Positions 1 through 11,471 of a DNA stretch of 64,000 nt are shown in pieces (within the stretch, counting starts at the first letter, position 1; every line of letters begins with the position of its first letter). The notes under the pieces were generated by a model, which worked only from the letters and a program-made list of their open reading frames with translations, made no database searches and was not told the DNA's origin. The stretch is from NCBI GenBank assembly GCA_033065855.1, contig JAVXUO010001427.1, positions 124,001-188,000 of the forward strand, in the 5' to 3' direction. The DNA comes from Escallonia rubra (lineage: Eukaryota > Streptophyta > Magnoliopsida > Escalloniales > Escalloniaceae). The position numbers and the translations under genes are program-made.

Positions 1-992
1 GTTTATAAGCCGTCAAGCCTTGTTTTCCGAAAGTGGCAAGTAATGATTCTTCATTAGGTTACCTGACATCTAACAAGCTTGATATTTGAATGTTGAATGG
101 CCTAATTTGGGATGAGTAGGAGGGCGTCATTCTTTTTGGGAGTTTCTGTAATTCAAAGGTCCTTTACTTTGGTTACAGTCACGATTTTCCCATTTTCACA
201 ATATGTAGGTGTTTTAAGTCGGGCCCTTCATCTTATGGGCTGAAATAGTCTTTATAAATCACGTAGAAAAAGAAATTATGCATCTTAGTCAGTAACATGA
301 GTAGACAACACTGTACATCCTGTTCAATAAATCATGAGTATAACTGCAAGTGGAATTATTCTTCTCAAACTAACTGGATCTGTGTGCACGAATATATAGA
401 TTTTTCATCTTCAGTCTATGCGACATGGACTCTTCAAAATGCGTAAAGTACCCATGTCAAACACTCGACTCTTAGACATGGGTATGGGATATGTGTCCGA
501 CACATCCTTTAAGATATGCCACTAAGAACACTATATTATAGTGTTTGTTTTCCTTTGTTATTGCTTTAAGATGATCTCAGTTCTAAATTGAAACAATGTG
601 TAACTTTAAACACCATGTAAATCAAGGAACAGAAAAAAACAAGAACACGGAGAAATATTTTGCCGTGTCCCCGTGTCTTGGGTTTTGAGAAATAGATGAA
701 TCCGACACTTGGACACGCATCCGACTCGGACACTCGTACCGAGTCCGAGTCCATGTAACATAGTCTTCGGTGCATATTAATAGCTGCAGCTATCATTTTA
801 AAATTTTAAGTGGAGCTAAAAGTGGTTCTATTGGGAAGAGCTATACTACTTTTAACTCTTTGGTCCATTCATGATTAATTTCATAGTGCTTTCCCAGATC
901 TTTTATTCTGTAAATGTGCTGTGTTATAAAGGAGACTGACAGCTAGTGAATACATTGTTGCTTTTAAGGTATACCAAGGCATTCAGAGGCCA
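1..992. other. 5' flank of the NET4-type gene
   Basis: No coding sequence is recognised before the ATG at 993. A small inverted-repeat element lies at 416-763. A possible 3' splice site (pyrimidine-rich tract followed by AAG, near 968) precedes the start codon, so the 5' UTR may be split by an intron whose first exon lies left of the window. Nothing else is identified. Confidence 0.5.
416..763. mobile_element. hAT-like MITE with 8-bp target-site duplication
   Basis: The ends are inverted repeats: CTATGCGACATGGACTC on the left and, read on the other strand, CTATGTTACATGGACTC on the right (15 of 17 match). They are flanked by TCTTCAGT (408-415) and TCTTCGGT (764-771), an 8-bp direct repeat with one mismatch, the size typical of hAT transposition. 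The interior is 348 bp with no coding capacity and is rich in variants of TCCGAC and GGACAC near both ends, like hAT subterminal repeats. The superfamily call rests on the target duplication length and is inference. Confidence 0.6.
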
Positions 993-2881
993 ATGGAGAT
1001 TGTAGAGCCAAAATCGCGCTCTTCTTGGTGGGACAGTCACATGAGTCCAGAAACTTCTAAGTGGCTTGCGGAAAATATTGAAGGTAAACAACTAAGCTAT
1101 AACTATATCATCAAATTGATCTTTCAAAGGAAGAGACCTTGATGCAAAAGATATTGTGTACAGGGGTGGATCAAAGTGTCAAACATATGCTAAAATTGAT
1201 TGAAGATGATGAAAATTCTCCTGCAAAGGGTCAGAGGAGGATGGAGTTGATAGCTAATGTTGAGGAGTTTTGCCACCTGCACCGATTGCTGGCTGAGAGA
1301 TATGGCAATTTGACCGGAGAGTTAAGCAAGAATTTTGCATCCCTGCCCCAGTTGCAGCACCCTGAAATTTCTGGCACTTACTCTCCCCAAGCTTCACAAT
1401 TGCTAACTCCTGATCAGAAGTCAGCTCGGCAGAAAGCTGAACAAGCTGTTAATTTTGATTTTTTGCTAAGCTCTGGTGGAGGTAGCTCTGATATGTCTTT
1501 GAAGGAATACTCTGAGTCTGCATCTTCCTCTTCAATGTCATCAGACTCCGATACAGAATCTAGATCTTCTATGAAGAAGCGCTTAGTACTACTGCCAAAT
1601 GGTGATGGCAACGGGCTACATCAGAAACCTTTTGATCTGGAGACCAAGCAAGAGACTATAGATGGTACACCAAACATGATAGTCACTGACTACGAGGAAG
1701 AACTGAGGATTAAGAAGAAAATGCTTCAGTTTTCTGATGAAGAGATTGCCAGGTTGAAGGGTGAGCTCACAAAGAACGATTCTGTTACCGTGCTTCTGGG
1801 TGATTTGCAGGCTCAGCTTCAATCAGCACACCATGACAACAAAGTACTGGAGAGCACTCTTGAAATGGAGAAAAGAAAGGTGCTAGAGCTACAAAATCAG
1901 GTAGCTGAGTTAGAAACTCGCATTTGCGACTCTGATTGCAAGACTGGGACACTGGAATATGAGTTAGAGGTGACCAGAGAAAAACTTAGGACTTCAGAGG
2001 AAGAGATTTCAGCGCTGAAGAAAAAGCTTCATAATGAAGCTTCTGAAGGTACGCGTGAATTGCAACGCCAGCTTCAGTTGCGTCAGAGAGAGATAGCCTT
2101 CTTGGAGGCCAAGCTTGATTCAGGAAGAAGCAAGACCTCGGAATTGCAGGAGAAGATTGTAAGGTACATAGATGATGCATCCCACCGCGATCACGAGATT
2201 GAGGAATTGACTGATGCATTGCGAGATGTCCGAGAGAGATTCTCTGCGGAGAAAGCAGAACTCCAGTCTGATATTTCTAGCATATTAGAGGAACAGAATC
2301 ACCTCAAGGCTAGGCTTGGAGAATGGGAAGTGCAAAACGGATTGCTGGAAGTTGAGATCAAGCAATGCAAAGCTGAGAAGTTGGAGCTGAAAGGGTTGCA
2401 AGAAGCGCAAGAGATCATTTGGCAAGCTGACATTGAGCGGTTGAATGCAGACCTGAAGAGAAGAGATGAACTAGTTGAGACACTGAACAAAAACCTCGAC
2501 TTGCTGAAACTGAAGTACGACACACTGATGGCTGAGAAAGACGGGGTCAGTGCCAGAGTAGACACCCTCAATGCAGAACTGCGTGCCGGAGCCAATCAAG
2601 TCCGACAAACGGAGGGTCGTCTGAGTCAATTGTATATGGAACATGTGGAGCTCATTGCTAAATCCGAAAGTACACAGAGGCTTACAGATGAACTGAAACT
2701 GCGAGTTGAGGAGTTAAAGGAGGAGGTGGATATGCAGAGAGCTGTTCTGTCAGATAGAGCTGAGGAGAAAAGGGAAGCCATACGCCAGCTATGTTTCTCG
2801 CTGGAGCATTACAGGAGTGGATATCAAGCGCTTCGTGAGGCCTGTATTGGGTACAAAGCTCGCGCTGTTTTGGCTTCGTAA
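993..2881 (+). CDS. NET4: NETWORKED 4-type actin-binding protein (NAB domain, coiled coil)
   Basis: There are two coding exons, 993-1083 and 1164-2881, joined by a phase-1 GT-AG intron, giving about 602 aa. Exon 1 encodes the start of the NAB (KIP1-like) domain with the SSWWDSH motif at about residues 10-16. Exon 2 completes it (VDQSVKHMLKLIEDD through LAERYGNLTGEL, ending near residue 84). A Ser/Asp-rich linker follows, then a long heptad-rich coiled coil from about residue 209 to near the end. It closes with the IRQLCFSLEHYRSGYQALRE segment typical of NET4 C-termini. NET proteins bind F-actin through the NAB domain and link it to membranes; Arabidopsis NET4 members are associated with the vacuole. 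Splicing rather than an in-frame start in exon 2 is preferred because only splicing restores the NAB tryptophans. NET4A and NET4B cannot be told apart here. Confidence 0.9.
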
Positions 2882-3075
2882 GCCTTACCAGGTCCGGATA
2901 TTGAAATTTCTGTGCATTGTCTTGATGGATGTATTGCCGTATAATTTGCGTTCTGGCTCATGATTACTTCATGCTATGGCCTATATTGTACTTCATCTTC
3001 ATGCCTGGACAATATGGGCATTGTTGTAGACACTAAAGTGCATTGTAACAATATTTGCGCATTATTCGCGAAATT
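2882..3075 (+). other. 3' UTR / 3' flank of NET4, later duplicated
   Basis: This is the sequence following the NET4 stop codon. The stretch from about 2925 to 3075 recurs at about 5375-5520 with minor changes (shared text includes TTCTGGCTCATGATTA, with one change in the second copy, and AGACACTAAAGTGCATTG). No clear polyadenylation site was fixed. The repetition shows that the repeat array to the right begins with DNA derived from the NET4 3' end. Confidence 0.6.
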
Positions 3076-5374
3076 CGCAAACTTATTACGGTAGTTTGAT
3101 AAAAAGTCTAAATTTACCCAAAATAAAAAATAAAAAGCCGTATAAGTACACACCAAAAAGAATATTTTTCATCATCATTGCAAAAATATAAAATGAAAAT
3201 GATAAACGTAGAGGCCCGTCGTTCTGTATGTTGTAAGAGTAAGTGGTCAGCACTCTCTTTACTCTCAACTTCTCAAGGAGCAGAGTAAGTTCGGCTTAGT
3301 CTTACTCCCTAATCAAGGCTTTCTTGTGGGCATACGATGTCATGGTTGTCGAAGCATACTTGAGGTGGTGCGCCATCCCTCGTGATTTAACATCTGGATT
3401 AGGACTGAATAATCAAACACCAAGCTAATGAATAGTGACCGAAAAGGGCCTCTCCTAGTATGGAGAATAATTCTATCATCTACTCCAATGCAACAACTTA
3501 TGAGCCACCCCTGATTTCGAAAATGGAAAATGAAGTTCTATCTTTTAGTTGAAGTATTTGCGAATAAATCTCAGTTTGTGGATCAAACGATTCCATCGCG
3601 ATATTATTGAATTTATTGCGAGTGAAAGGTTTTCTTCTTTTTTTTAGTATTTTTCTTAAGAACTGTAATAACATACGGACGAAATTTGAATCCAAATGAT
3701 TTGGAAAGATAGCACAATTTAGCACCATCATGCTACGATGTGAATCTTGTTCATTTTATGCAAGAGTAACTTTATGATCAATTGTATTGGAAAATGTGGG
3801 ATAAACTAATTCTTGAGAAGGCACATCATTTTAAGTTTATGGAAGTTAGAAATAAGGATAAGTTACATTTATATTTTACATTATCTTCTATTACTTATCA
3901 CTTATTATTTCTTCCTAGATAATTCTTCAAGAAATGAAATTTGATTTCAGATTTTTATATGGTATCAAATCTCTGATTTGATAAAGTTTTGGTTCTATTT
4001 CGCCTTTATAGTAGTGTAATTTGCACTCTGTTTATATATACACATGGTAGTGTATCTGGATTTGTCTCTCCACGTGCAATTGGTAGGATTGCACCTAAAA
4101 GGGGGCGTTAAATATAATAACATTGTTGAGTTTATTCTTAGCTTAATCTTTCAGAGCAACTGGTTAATTAGACGTGTTCAAAATTACCGAATAATGCTTG
4201 AAAAGATATATCAATTACGATTACGAAAGTTCTACATTATATCGTAATATTATTTCTCCACTATTATTTCTTCCTGTATTAGTCTTTAGTGGTGGCTTGT
4301 ATTCAAGAAATAAAATCATAATTATATCTAAGTTGAGTCACACGTAACTATACGTTAAGTAGTAAGCAGAGTCGTGGCCAGTCTATCTCAATAACTTTTT
4401 TGTTATTTTAATATTAATTACAAAGTTTATGAATCTTATGTATTTAAACTATTGTAACCTATATGATTAAGGTAGAAACTTATATATTTCACCAAATCAT
4501 TTTTTATTAACTGCTGATGAAAAATTTTACTTATTCTTTTTTAAAATTATTGTCCATGCCGAATAATTTCCGAACATCGAATTTGTCGGATGGCCACAAG
4601 TTGCCCCAACTCAGTCGGCCCATGTTTAGTGGCTGTTTTAGTTTATTAGGCTTACCTCGTAGCGTGGGCGAAATCGGGCTTGTGCAGGTGTCCAAAAGAA
4701 TAGGGCCGAACTCAGCCCAATAAGGCTTTTGCTTAGGGATAACGGACCGGAACAGACTTAGCCTGAGCCAATCTGACTTTGCTCGTCCTCTGTGATCCAG
4801 ATATCTATAAGTTGATCCAAATATTTTTTTAAATATTTTTCTGAAAAAACATGATATGCTAAGATTTCCAGCCAATGTGATAAATAAAACTAAAAAAGAT
4901 AAATAAATAAAAAAATGGATGAAAAGAACGCAACACATTCTCGCTCTTGCTTTCACTTTCACGTTTCAATTAACAATATACGTGTCAACTTTGTCTACTT
5001 TTACGCTCTCGCTTTCACTTTTGCTCTCGCTCACAGTTACTCTCAACGAGCTGGTAACCTAACTCACTACCATTCCATCCGATAACTATGAAAATCCTCC
5101 TTGTGCTCCAGACCACGACCCTCGAAAGTCGAAACCATTTGCACCCCAAGAACAACTTATGTAGGCCAAGTCTTCACAGCCGAAGGAACCTGTCACATAG
5201 CAATCGCTGCTAGCAATAGTTTGAACAGGTAAGAAAGAGTTCAGCTTTTAATGGCGTCCAGCAATGCAGTCTGATACACGCCTACACCTACCGTCTTGGA
5301 TCAAGTCTTTATAGAAAACCATCTTTCCACCTGACTTATGAGGCATCTCTGTTAAAAATTCTCTATGCTTTCCT
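2925..5374. repeat. Array unit U1 (about 2.45 kb)
   Basis: This is the first unit of a degenerate direct-repeat array. Landmarks shared with later units occur in the same order: the NET4 3' UTR-like start, a TRIM-like block, a block around 4555-4600 beginning CCGAATAATTTC, a block about surplus 'gggccgaactcagccc' text near 4700, a pyrimidine-rich TCGCTTTCACTTTTGC tract near 5010-5035, and GCAATAGTTTGAACAG at 5213. The GCAATAG landmark recurs at 7093, 8907 and 11027, and in the large duplication at 22759 and 24897, so spacing is about 1.8-2.1 kb. About 500 bp (3075-3540) is private to U1. No intact reading frame is present. Confidence 0.7.
3725..4325 (+). mobile_element. TRIM-like retroelement remnant in U1
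   Basis: Two related blocks of about 210-230 bp (roughly 3725-3955 and 4105-4325) are direct repeats. Shared text includes CTTGARAAG-type words, TATTATTTCTTCCT and TCAAGAAAT. The first is followed by TGGTATCAAATCTC (3958 on), a decayed copy of the plant tRNA-iMet primer-binding site. The second is preceded by a purine tract AAAAGGGGGCG. Only about 140 bp lies between. LTR, primer site, short spacer, purine tract, LTR is the plan of a terminal-repeat retrotransposon in miniature. Edges are approximate and no target duplication was identified. Confidence 0.5.
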
Positions 5375-5699
5375 GATGGATGTATGAATTTGCATTCTGG
5401 CTCATGATTAGTTCATGCTATGACCTAGATTGTACTTCATCTTCATGTCTGGGCAACATGGGGCATTGTTGTAGACACTAAAGTGCATTGTAACAATATT
5501 TGTGTACTATTCGCGAAGAAAAGTTCGCATATTATCTTGATTAGTTTAAGCATTTGTAAATTATTCTCGAGTTTTGCAGATTTGATGATTTCATCACGAT
5601 AATGTTGAATTTATTGCGAGTGAAAGTTATTTTTTCTCTTCTTTAAAACTGTAAAGAAGACGGTACAATTTAGCACCATCGTGCTACAATGTGAATATT

Positions 5700-6290
5700 G
5701 TTCAATTTATGCAAAAGTAATTTCATGATCAACTGTATTGAAAAATGTCGGATAAAGTAATGCTTGAGAAGGCACATCAATTTCAACTTATGGCTGAACC
5801 AAAAAAAAAATCAATTTCAACTTATGGAAGTTAGAAATAAGGATAAGTTACATTTATATTTTACATTATCTTGTGTTACTTGTCACTTATTATATCTTCC
5901 TGTATGAGTCTTCAAGAAATGAAATTCGATTTTATATGGTATCGGAGTTTTTGATTTGGTAAAGTTTTGGTTATATTCTTTCTACTTGCTTATTTAGTTC
6001 CTTATTAGAGTAGTGTATCTGAATTTGCCTTTTCACGTGCAATCGGAGGTCTGCATCTAAAAGAGAGTATTAAGCATGATAATATTGTTGAACCTATTAT
6101 TTAGCAGCTTAATTTTTTAGAGTAACTGGTAAGTTAAGCACATTGAAGATTGTCGGATAATGCTCGAGAAGACGTATCAATCAAGATTATGGAAGTTCTC
6201 CATTATCTTGTAGTATTATTTATCCGCTATTATTTCTTTCTATAAAAGACTTTAGTGGTAACTTTATTCAAGAATAAAGTCTTAATTATA
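5700..6290 (+). mobile_element. TRIM-like retroelement remnant in U2
   Basis: This repeats the plan of the U1 element: an LTR-like block (about 5700-5935), a decayed primer site TGGTATCGGAG (about 5938), a short spacer with CACGTGCAATCGGAGG, a weak purine tract AAAAGAGAG near 6059, and a second LTR-like block starting TTAAGCATGATAATATTGTT at about 6070. Coordinates are approximate. It was probably carried along when the unit duplicated and is not an independent insertion. Confidence 0.45.
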
Positions 6291-6872
6291 CCAACAAGTC
6301 GAGTTACGCGTAATTATACGTCACTTCCATTACCATTCTATCTCAAATTATTGTAACTTATACGATTAAGTATCGAGTTATTCTCGACTCAAGATAGAAA
6401 CTTTTAATATTTCATCAAATCATAACTGAAGAAGTTTTTCAAATCATTATTTTCTCTAAATTATTGTCGATGCCGAATAATTTTCAAATATCCAATTCGT
6501 TAGATGGCCACAAGTCGGCCCATACTTCGTAGCGAGGGCGAAATCGGCTCGTGCAAATGTCCAAAAGAATAGGGCCGACCGCAGCTTAAGGAGGCCTTTG
6601 CTGACGGACTACGGGCCGGAGCCAGACTTAGCCTGAGCTAACCTGGCTTTGTCAGCTTCGGTGAACCAGAGACTAGCAAGTGGATCCAAATAGTTTTTTA
6701 ATATTTTTCTGAAAAAACCCCATGAAATGCTAATATTTCCTGCCAACGTGATAAAGAAAATAAAGAAAAAACAATTTTGGATGAAAAGGGCGCAATGTTC
6801 CCGCTCTTATTTTCATTCTGCAGTTTCACGCTTCAATTAATAAATACGTGTTAACTTTGTCTGCTCTTACAC

Positions 6873-6928
6873 TCTCGCTTTTGCTTTCGCTTTTGCTCTC
6901 GCTTTTGCTTTCGCTTTTGCTCTCGCTC
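6873..6928. repeat. 12-bp pyrimidine-rich minisatellite
   Basis: About four to five tandem copies of a TCGCTTTTGCTT-type unit alternate with TCGCTTTTGCTC. The same tract is present but shorter in the other array units (near 5010, 8705, 10815, 22550 and 24685). One strand is nearly all pyrimidine. Confidence 0.75.
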
Positions 6929-7419
6929 ACAGTTCATCTCGACAAACTAATGACCATTATGCACACCAATAATTATGAGAATCCTCCGTTATGCACACCA
7001 CGACCCTCAGAAACCATTTTGCACCCCAAGTCCAACTTATGTAGGCCAAGTCTTCATAACCAAAGGAACCTGTCACATAGCAATCGATCCCAGCAATAGT
7101 TTGAACAGCTAATAGTTCAGCTTTCAAAGGCACCCAGCAAGGCAATTTGATACACACGCCTACACCTACCGCCTTGGATGAAGTCTTTCAAGAAACAATC
7201 TTTCCATCTGACTCATGAGGCATCTCTGTTCTTCAGCATCCTGTGTTGACTTTGTCATGGTCTATACTGCATGTACATAGATAAGTGTAAGGGCTGAACT
7301 TGTTAAGACTTGGTGTTTCCAGATATAAAATGTGTTTATGAGTTTGAAGTGATATGCCCACATGGTTTCACTAGTTAGACTACTATCAAGTGGTGTGAAG
7401 TGGTGAATTGGGTTCATTT

Positions 7420-7800
7420 GACAAGTGTATCTCGATATATAAATTTGATATAGGTAAATAATACTACTTCGTAATGAATGTTTTAATGTATAACCTTTTG
7501 GAGCCTCTTTCGTCATTATCAAATGTCATTTGGCTCGGAATATAATGCATTTTCATTGCATCAGAGCGAGAAAATGATTCGGACCCAGTAAACAATTCAA
7601 AATTAAAGTCACCGCCTCCCCTCCGCGTGTTAGGCCGACTCAAGAGAAGACACATGTGAGAGCGTGTTGAAATATAAATTTCACACTAAATAAATAATGA
7701 TTAAATTTAATATACATGTCTTGTAGGTCTTATTATTCATTGCTAATTAGTTGAGTAAAATTATAAACCAACAAAAGGAAAACATTAAGGGAATTGGGGC
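7420..7800 (+). mobile_element. Decayed LTR/primer-site block in U3
   Basis: Two similar LTR-start-like stretches (about 7427, TCTCGATATATAAATTTGAT; and 7668, TGTTGAAATATAAATTTCAC) flank a GCATCAGAGCG primer-site remnant near 7558. A conserved spacer reading CACCGCCTCCC lies between. The same arrangement recurs at 9660-9790, 11460-11580 and in unit B. This is consistent with a second miniature LTR element family in the array. Boundaries are inferred. Confidence 0.35.
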
Positions 7801-9075
7801 TTCGGTTTACTCTGTTTCGCTTCAATCTGGCAACCAAGGAAAATTATTTTTTAAGGAAACTTCTTAGAGGCATTATCAGTAAGATTCAAATGCAGGTTTG
7901 TAATTTATATTAGTATTGTATTACTCATTTGTTATTATTTCTTTCTAAAGTCCTAAGTAGTAAAGTAATATTCAACCAATGAGATCCTATTTTATGTTTA
8001 TAAATTGAGTCACGCGTGATTCTACGTTAAGCGCTATACACTATCATTCTTCTTTTACCTAATCACTTGGAAGAGTGGAAATTCTATTACGTTTTTGTTA
8101 TTCCGATACTAAGTACAAAGTTTACGAGTCTCGTATACTTAAAACTGTTGTAACCTAGACAATTAAATACGGAGCCATTCCGGATTTACAGTGAAAAGTT
8201 AACTATTTTACCGAATTATTTATGATTCGCTGACAAAATTCTCCAATCAATTTCTTATTCTAAATATTTTTCCTTGCCGAATAATTTCCAAATATCAAAT
8301 TTGTTAGATGGACACAAGTTTTCCAAGGCCCAGCTCAGGTCGGCCCGTAGTAAGTGTCTGTTTTAGTTTATCAGGGTTAGTTCTTGTAGGGTGGGCGAAT
8401 TGGGCCGAGCTCAGCCCAAGAGGGCTGTTGCTAACGGACTACAGGCCGGAGTCAGACTTAGCCTGAGCCAATCTGACTTTGCCAGCTTCTGTGATCCAGA
8501 GATCTAGTAAGTTGATCTAACTAATCTTTTTAAATATTTTTCAGAAAAACCATGATATATGCTAAGATTTCTGGCCAACGTGATAAATAAATAAATAAAA
8601 AAAGAGGATAAAAAGAACGCGATACTTTCTCGCACTTGCTTTCACTCTGCAGTTTCACGCTTCAATTAACAAATACGTGCCAACTTTATCTGCTTTTACG
8701 CTTTTGCTTTCGCTTTTACTCTCGCTCTCGCTCACAGTTACTCTCAACGAACTGGTAATCTAACTAACTATCATTACATTCGATAACTATGAAAATCCTC
8801 CTTATACTGCAGATCACGAACCTCAGAACCATTTGTGCCCCAAGAACAACTTACGTAGGCCAAGTCTTCACAGCCAAAGGAGCCAGTCACATACCAATCG
8901 GTGCTAGCAATAGTTTGAACATTGCACCAAAAAAGCAATGAACAGCTAAGAGTTCAGCTTCTAATGGCATCCAGCAAGGCAGTCGGATACACGTCTACAC
9001 CTACTGCCTTGGATCAAGCCTTTCTAGAGGCAATCTCTCCATTTGACTTACGAGGCATCTCTTTACTATTACTAA

Positions 9076-9445
9076 GGCTCTATTTGACAATATTTTTTTT
9101 TTCAGTTTCAAAAAAAAAGTAAAAATAAAGAGCAGTTTAATTTTTTGTCTTTAATTTTTTTTTTTACAAAAATAAGTGAGTGTTTAATAACCCAGTTTTT
9201 ATTTTGTGGCGGTGGCTGGTGGCTATCGGCGGCTGACGGTGGTCGCCTGAGGTGGCTGCCGGCCGGTGGTGGGAGGGTGGTGGTGGTCTCAAAAAAAAAA
9301 AAACTCATTTTTGGAGTTTTTTTTTTCTTCTTAAGTTAAATAATCTGATTTTTTTAACCGAAGAAAAAAAAAAAAATGGTTACCAAACGCAACTTTTTTT
9401 TTTCCAATTTCCAAAACTGGAAAAAAATGAGTGTCAAACAGGGCC
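9076..9445. mobile_element. Tourist-like (PIF/Harbinger) MITE, unit A
   Basis: The left end GGCTCTATTTGACA and the right end, read on the other strand, GGCCCTGTTTGACA form terminal inverted repeats (12 of 14 match). Both sides carry TAA (9073-9075 and 9446-9448), the 3-bp target duplication of Tourist/PIF-Harbinger elements. The 370-bp interior has long A and T runs around a GC-rich GGCGGTGGCTGGTGG-type core. There is no coding capacity. The unit B copy is at 22922-23295 and a diverged relative at about 48788-49226. Confidence 0.7.
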
Positions 9446-9819
9446 TAAGACTTGGATGTCCAGATTTAATTAAAATGTGTTATGAGTTTGAAGTGATTTT
9501 GCCCATGTGGTTTCTCTAATTGGACTACTATCAAGTGGTGTGAAGATATAAGTCCTGCATCAAGTAAATAACAATTAATATCTTAATGTATAAATTTTGT
9601 GAGCCTCTTTCTTAATTACTAAATATCAAATTGTTTAGAGTATAATTCATTATCATGGCAGTAGAGCGAGCCCGATAAACTATGTAAACAATTAAAAACT
9701 AAATTCACCGCCTCCCGTCCGCGTGTTAAGCCCACATACAAAAAATCACATGATGGAGCATGTTGAAGATATAAAATTTCACACTGAATGAATAATTATT
9801 AAATTTAGTATACAAATTA

Positions 9820-10090
9820 TTAAGCATGATAACATTGTTGGGCCCATTCTCTAACAGTTTAAGCTTTTAGAGTAGATGATAACTTAACACAAATCTTGTA
9901 CGCTTCTTGTACCAACATTCCGGCAACCAAGGAAAATGATTTTTCAAGGAAGCTTCTTAGAGGCATTATCAGTAAGATTCAAATGCAAGTTTGTATTTTA
10001 CATTATATTGTACCAACTATCTGTTACAGTATTATTTCTTTTTAAAGTCCTATGTTGTAAGCCGTATTCAAGCAACAAGATCCTATTTTT
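9820..10090 (+). mobile_element. LTR-like block of the TRIM family in U4
   Basis: The text from TTAAGCATGATAACATTGTT onward matches the second LTR-like block of U2 (6070 on). It runs to the TATTCAAGCAACAAGATC segment that corresponds to the LTR end in U1 and U2. No clean partner LTR or primer site remains on the left. This is one more degenerate member of the same family. Confidence 0.4.
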
Positions 10091-11471
10091 TGCAAGTAAA
10101 TTGAGCCGCACATCATTATATGTTAAGCGCCGGCCAGTGGCATTCACTCCCATCTTCTTTTACCTAATCACTTGAAAGAGTGAAATAATTATTAAATCTT
10201 CGTTATTTCGATATTAAGTACCGGTTTACGAGTTTCGTATGCTTAAAACTATGGTAACCTAGACGATTAAATACCGAGTCATTCTTGATTCATTAGATAT
10301 TTTATTAATATATTTCTGCTTCACTAACAAAAAATTTCAACCAATTTCCTATTTTAAAAAACTGCTTAAGTCGAATAATTTTCGAATATCGAATTTGTCG
10401 GATGGCCACGAGTGATCCCAACTCAGTCGGCCCATAGTCAGTGGCTGTTTTAGTTTATTATTATGGTTACTTGACTCAGTGGGCAAAATCGGGCTTGGTC
10501 CAATCGGCCCATAGCTCAGCCCAAGAAGGCTTTTGCTAACGGACTACAGGCCGGAGCCTAACTTAGCCGGAGCCAATCTGACTTTGCACAGCTGCGGTGA
10601 TCCAGAGATCTAGTAAGTGGATCCAAATTAGTTTTTAAATATTTTCACTCATGATATACTATGATTTTCAGACCAACGAGACAAATAGAATCAAAAAGAA
10701 AAAAACAAATTTGGGTGTAAACGGCGCAACATTCCCGTTCTTACTTTTATTTTGCAGTTTCACGCTTTAAATGACAAATACGCGTCAACTTTGTCTTTTT
10801 TATACTCTCGCTATCGCTTTCGCTTTTACTTTCGCTTTAACTCTCCCTCGTAACTGTTCTCAACGAACTGATAACCTAGCTCATTATCATTCCGTTCGAT
10901 AACTACGAAAATCATCTCTATGTATGCACGCCACGGCCCTCGAAACCATTTGTACCCCAAGAACAACTTACGTACGCGGAGTCTTCATAATCAAAGGACT
11001 CTGTCATTGCATAGCAAACGCTGCGAGCAATAGTTTGAACAGCTAAGAAAGACTTCAGCTTCTAATGGCATCCAGCAAGGCAGTATAGTATGATAGACGA
11101 CTTCACCTACTGGCTTGGATCAAGCCTTTCTAGAAACAATCTTTTCATTTGACTTCTGAGGCATCTCTTTGCCTCAGCATCTCGTGTTGACTTCGTCATG
11201 GTCCATCTACACTCAGTACGTGTACACATATAAGAAATGAACTTGTTAATTAAGACTTGTTGGAGTGTCTCCAAATTTAATATGTGGTATGAGTTTGAAG
11301 TATTTTGTCCACATAGTTTCGCTATAAGACTAACATCAAGTGGTGTGAAGTGGTGAACGGGTTCATTTGACCGAGTATACGTTGAGATATGAATCTGACT
11401 GATAATTCAATAATGGGTATATTTTTCCTTCTTGTCAAATGTCAATTAGTTTTTAATATGATATTTTTTTA

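Larger units (their letters stand above)
5375..7135. repeat. Array unit U2 (about 1.8 kb)
   Basis: The second unit starts with a copy of the NET4 3' flank (5375-5520) and lacks the 3075-3540 segment of U1. It then follows U1 block by block, down to GCAATAGTTTGAACAG at 7093. It has accumulated many small deletions, including loss of the Leu-rich pyrimidine spacing seen elsewhere and an expanded 12-bp repeat at 6873-6928. It ends where unit A of the large duplication begins. No intact gene was seen. Confidence 0.65.

Noticed and set aside
1139..1163. Start of NET4 within exon 2 (upstream in-frame ATG at 1142)
   Set aside because: It would lose the SWW half of the NAB domain. The exon at 993-1083 supplies it with perfect GT-AG sites and phase.
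4531..4962. 143-codon frame on the - strand
   Set aside because: It lies in array unit U1; the equivalent positions in the other units are not open, so there is no sign of selection for coding.
5120..5240. In-frame peptide TTYVGQVFTAKGTCHIAIAA in the array units, faintly like a MuDR-type transposase N-terminus
   Set aside because: It is short, broken by stops a few codons later in the units, and the resemblance is too weak to name a gene; a profile search would be needed.
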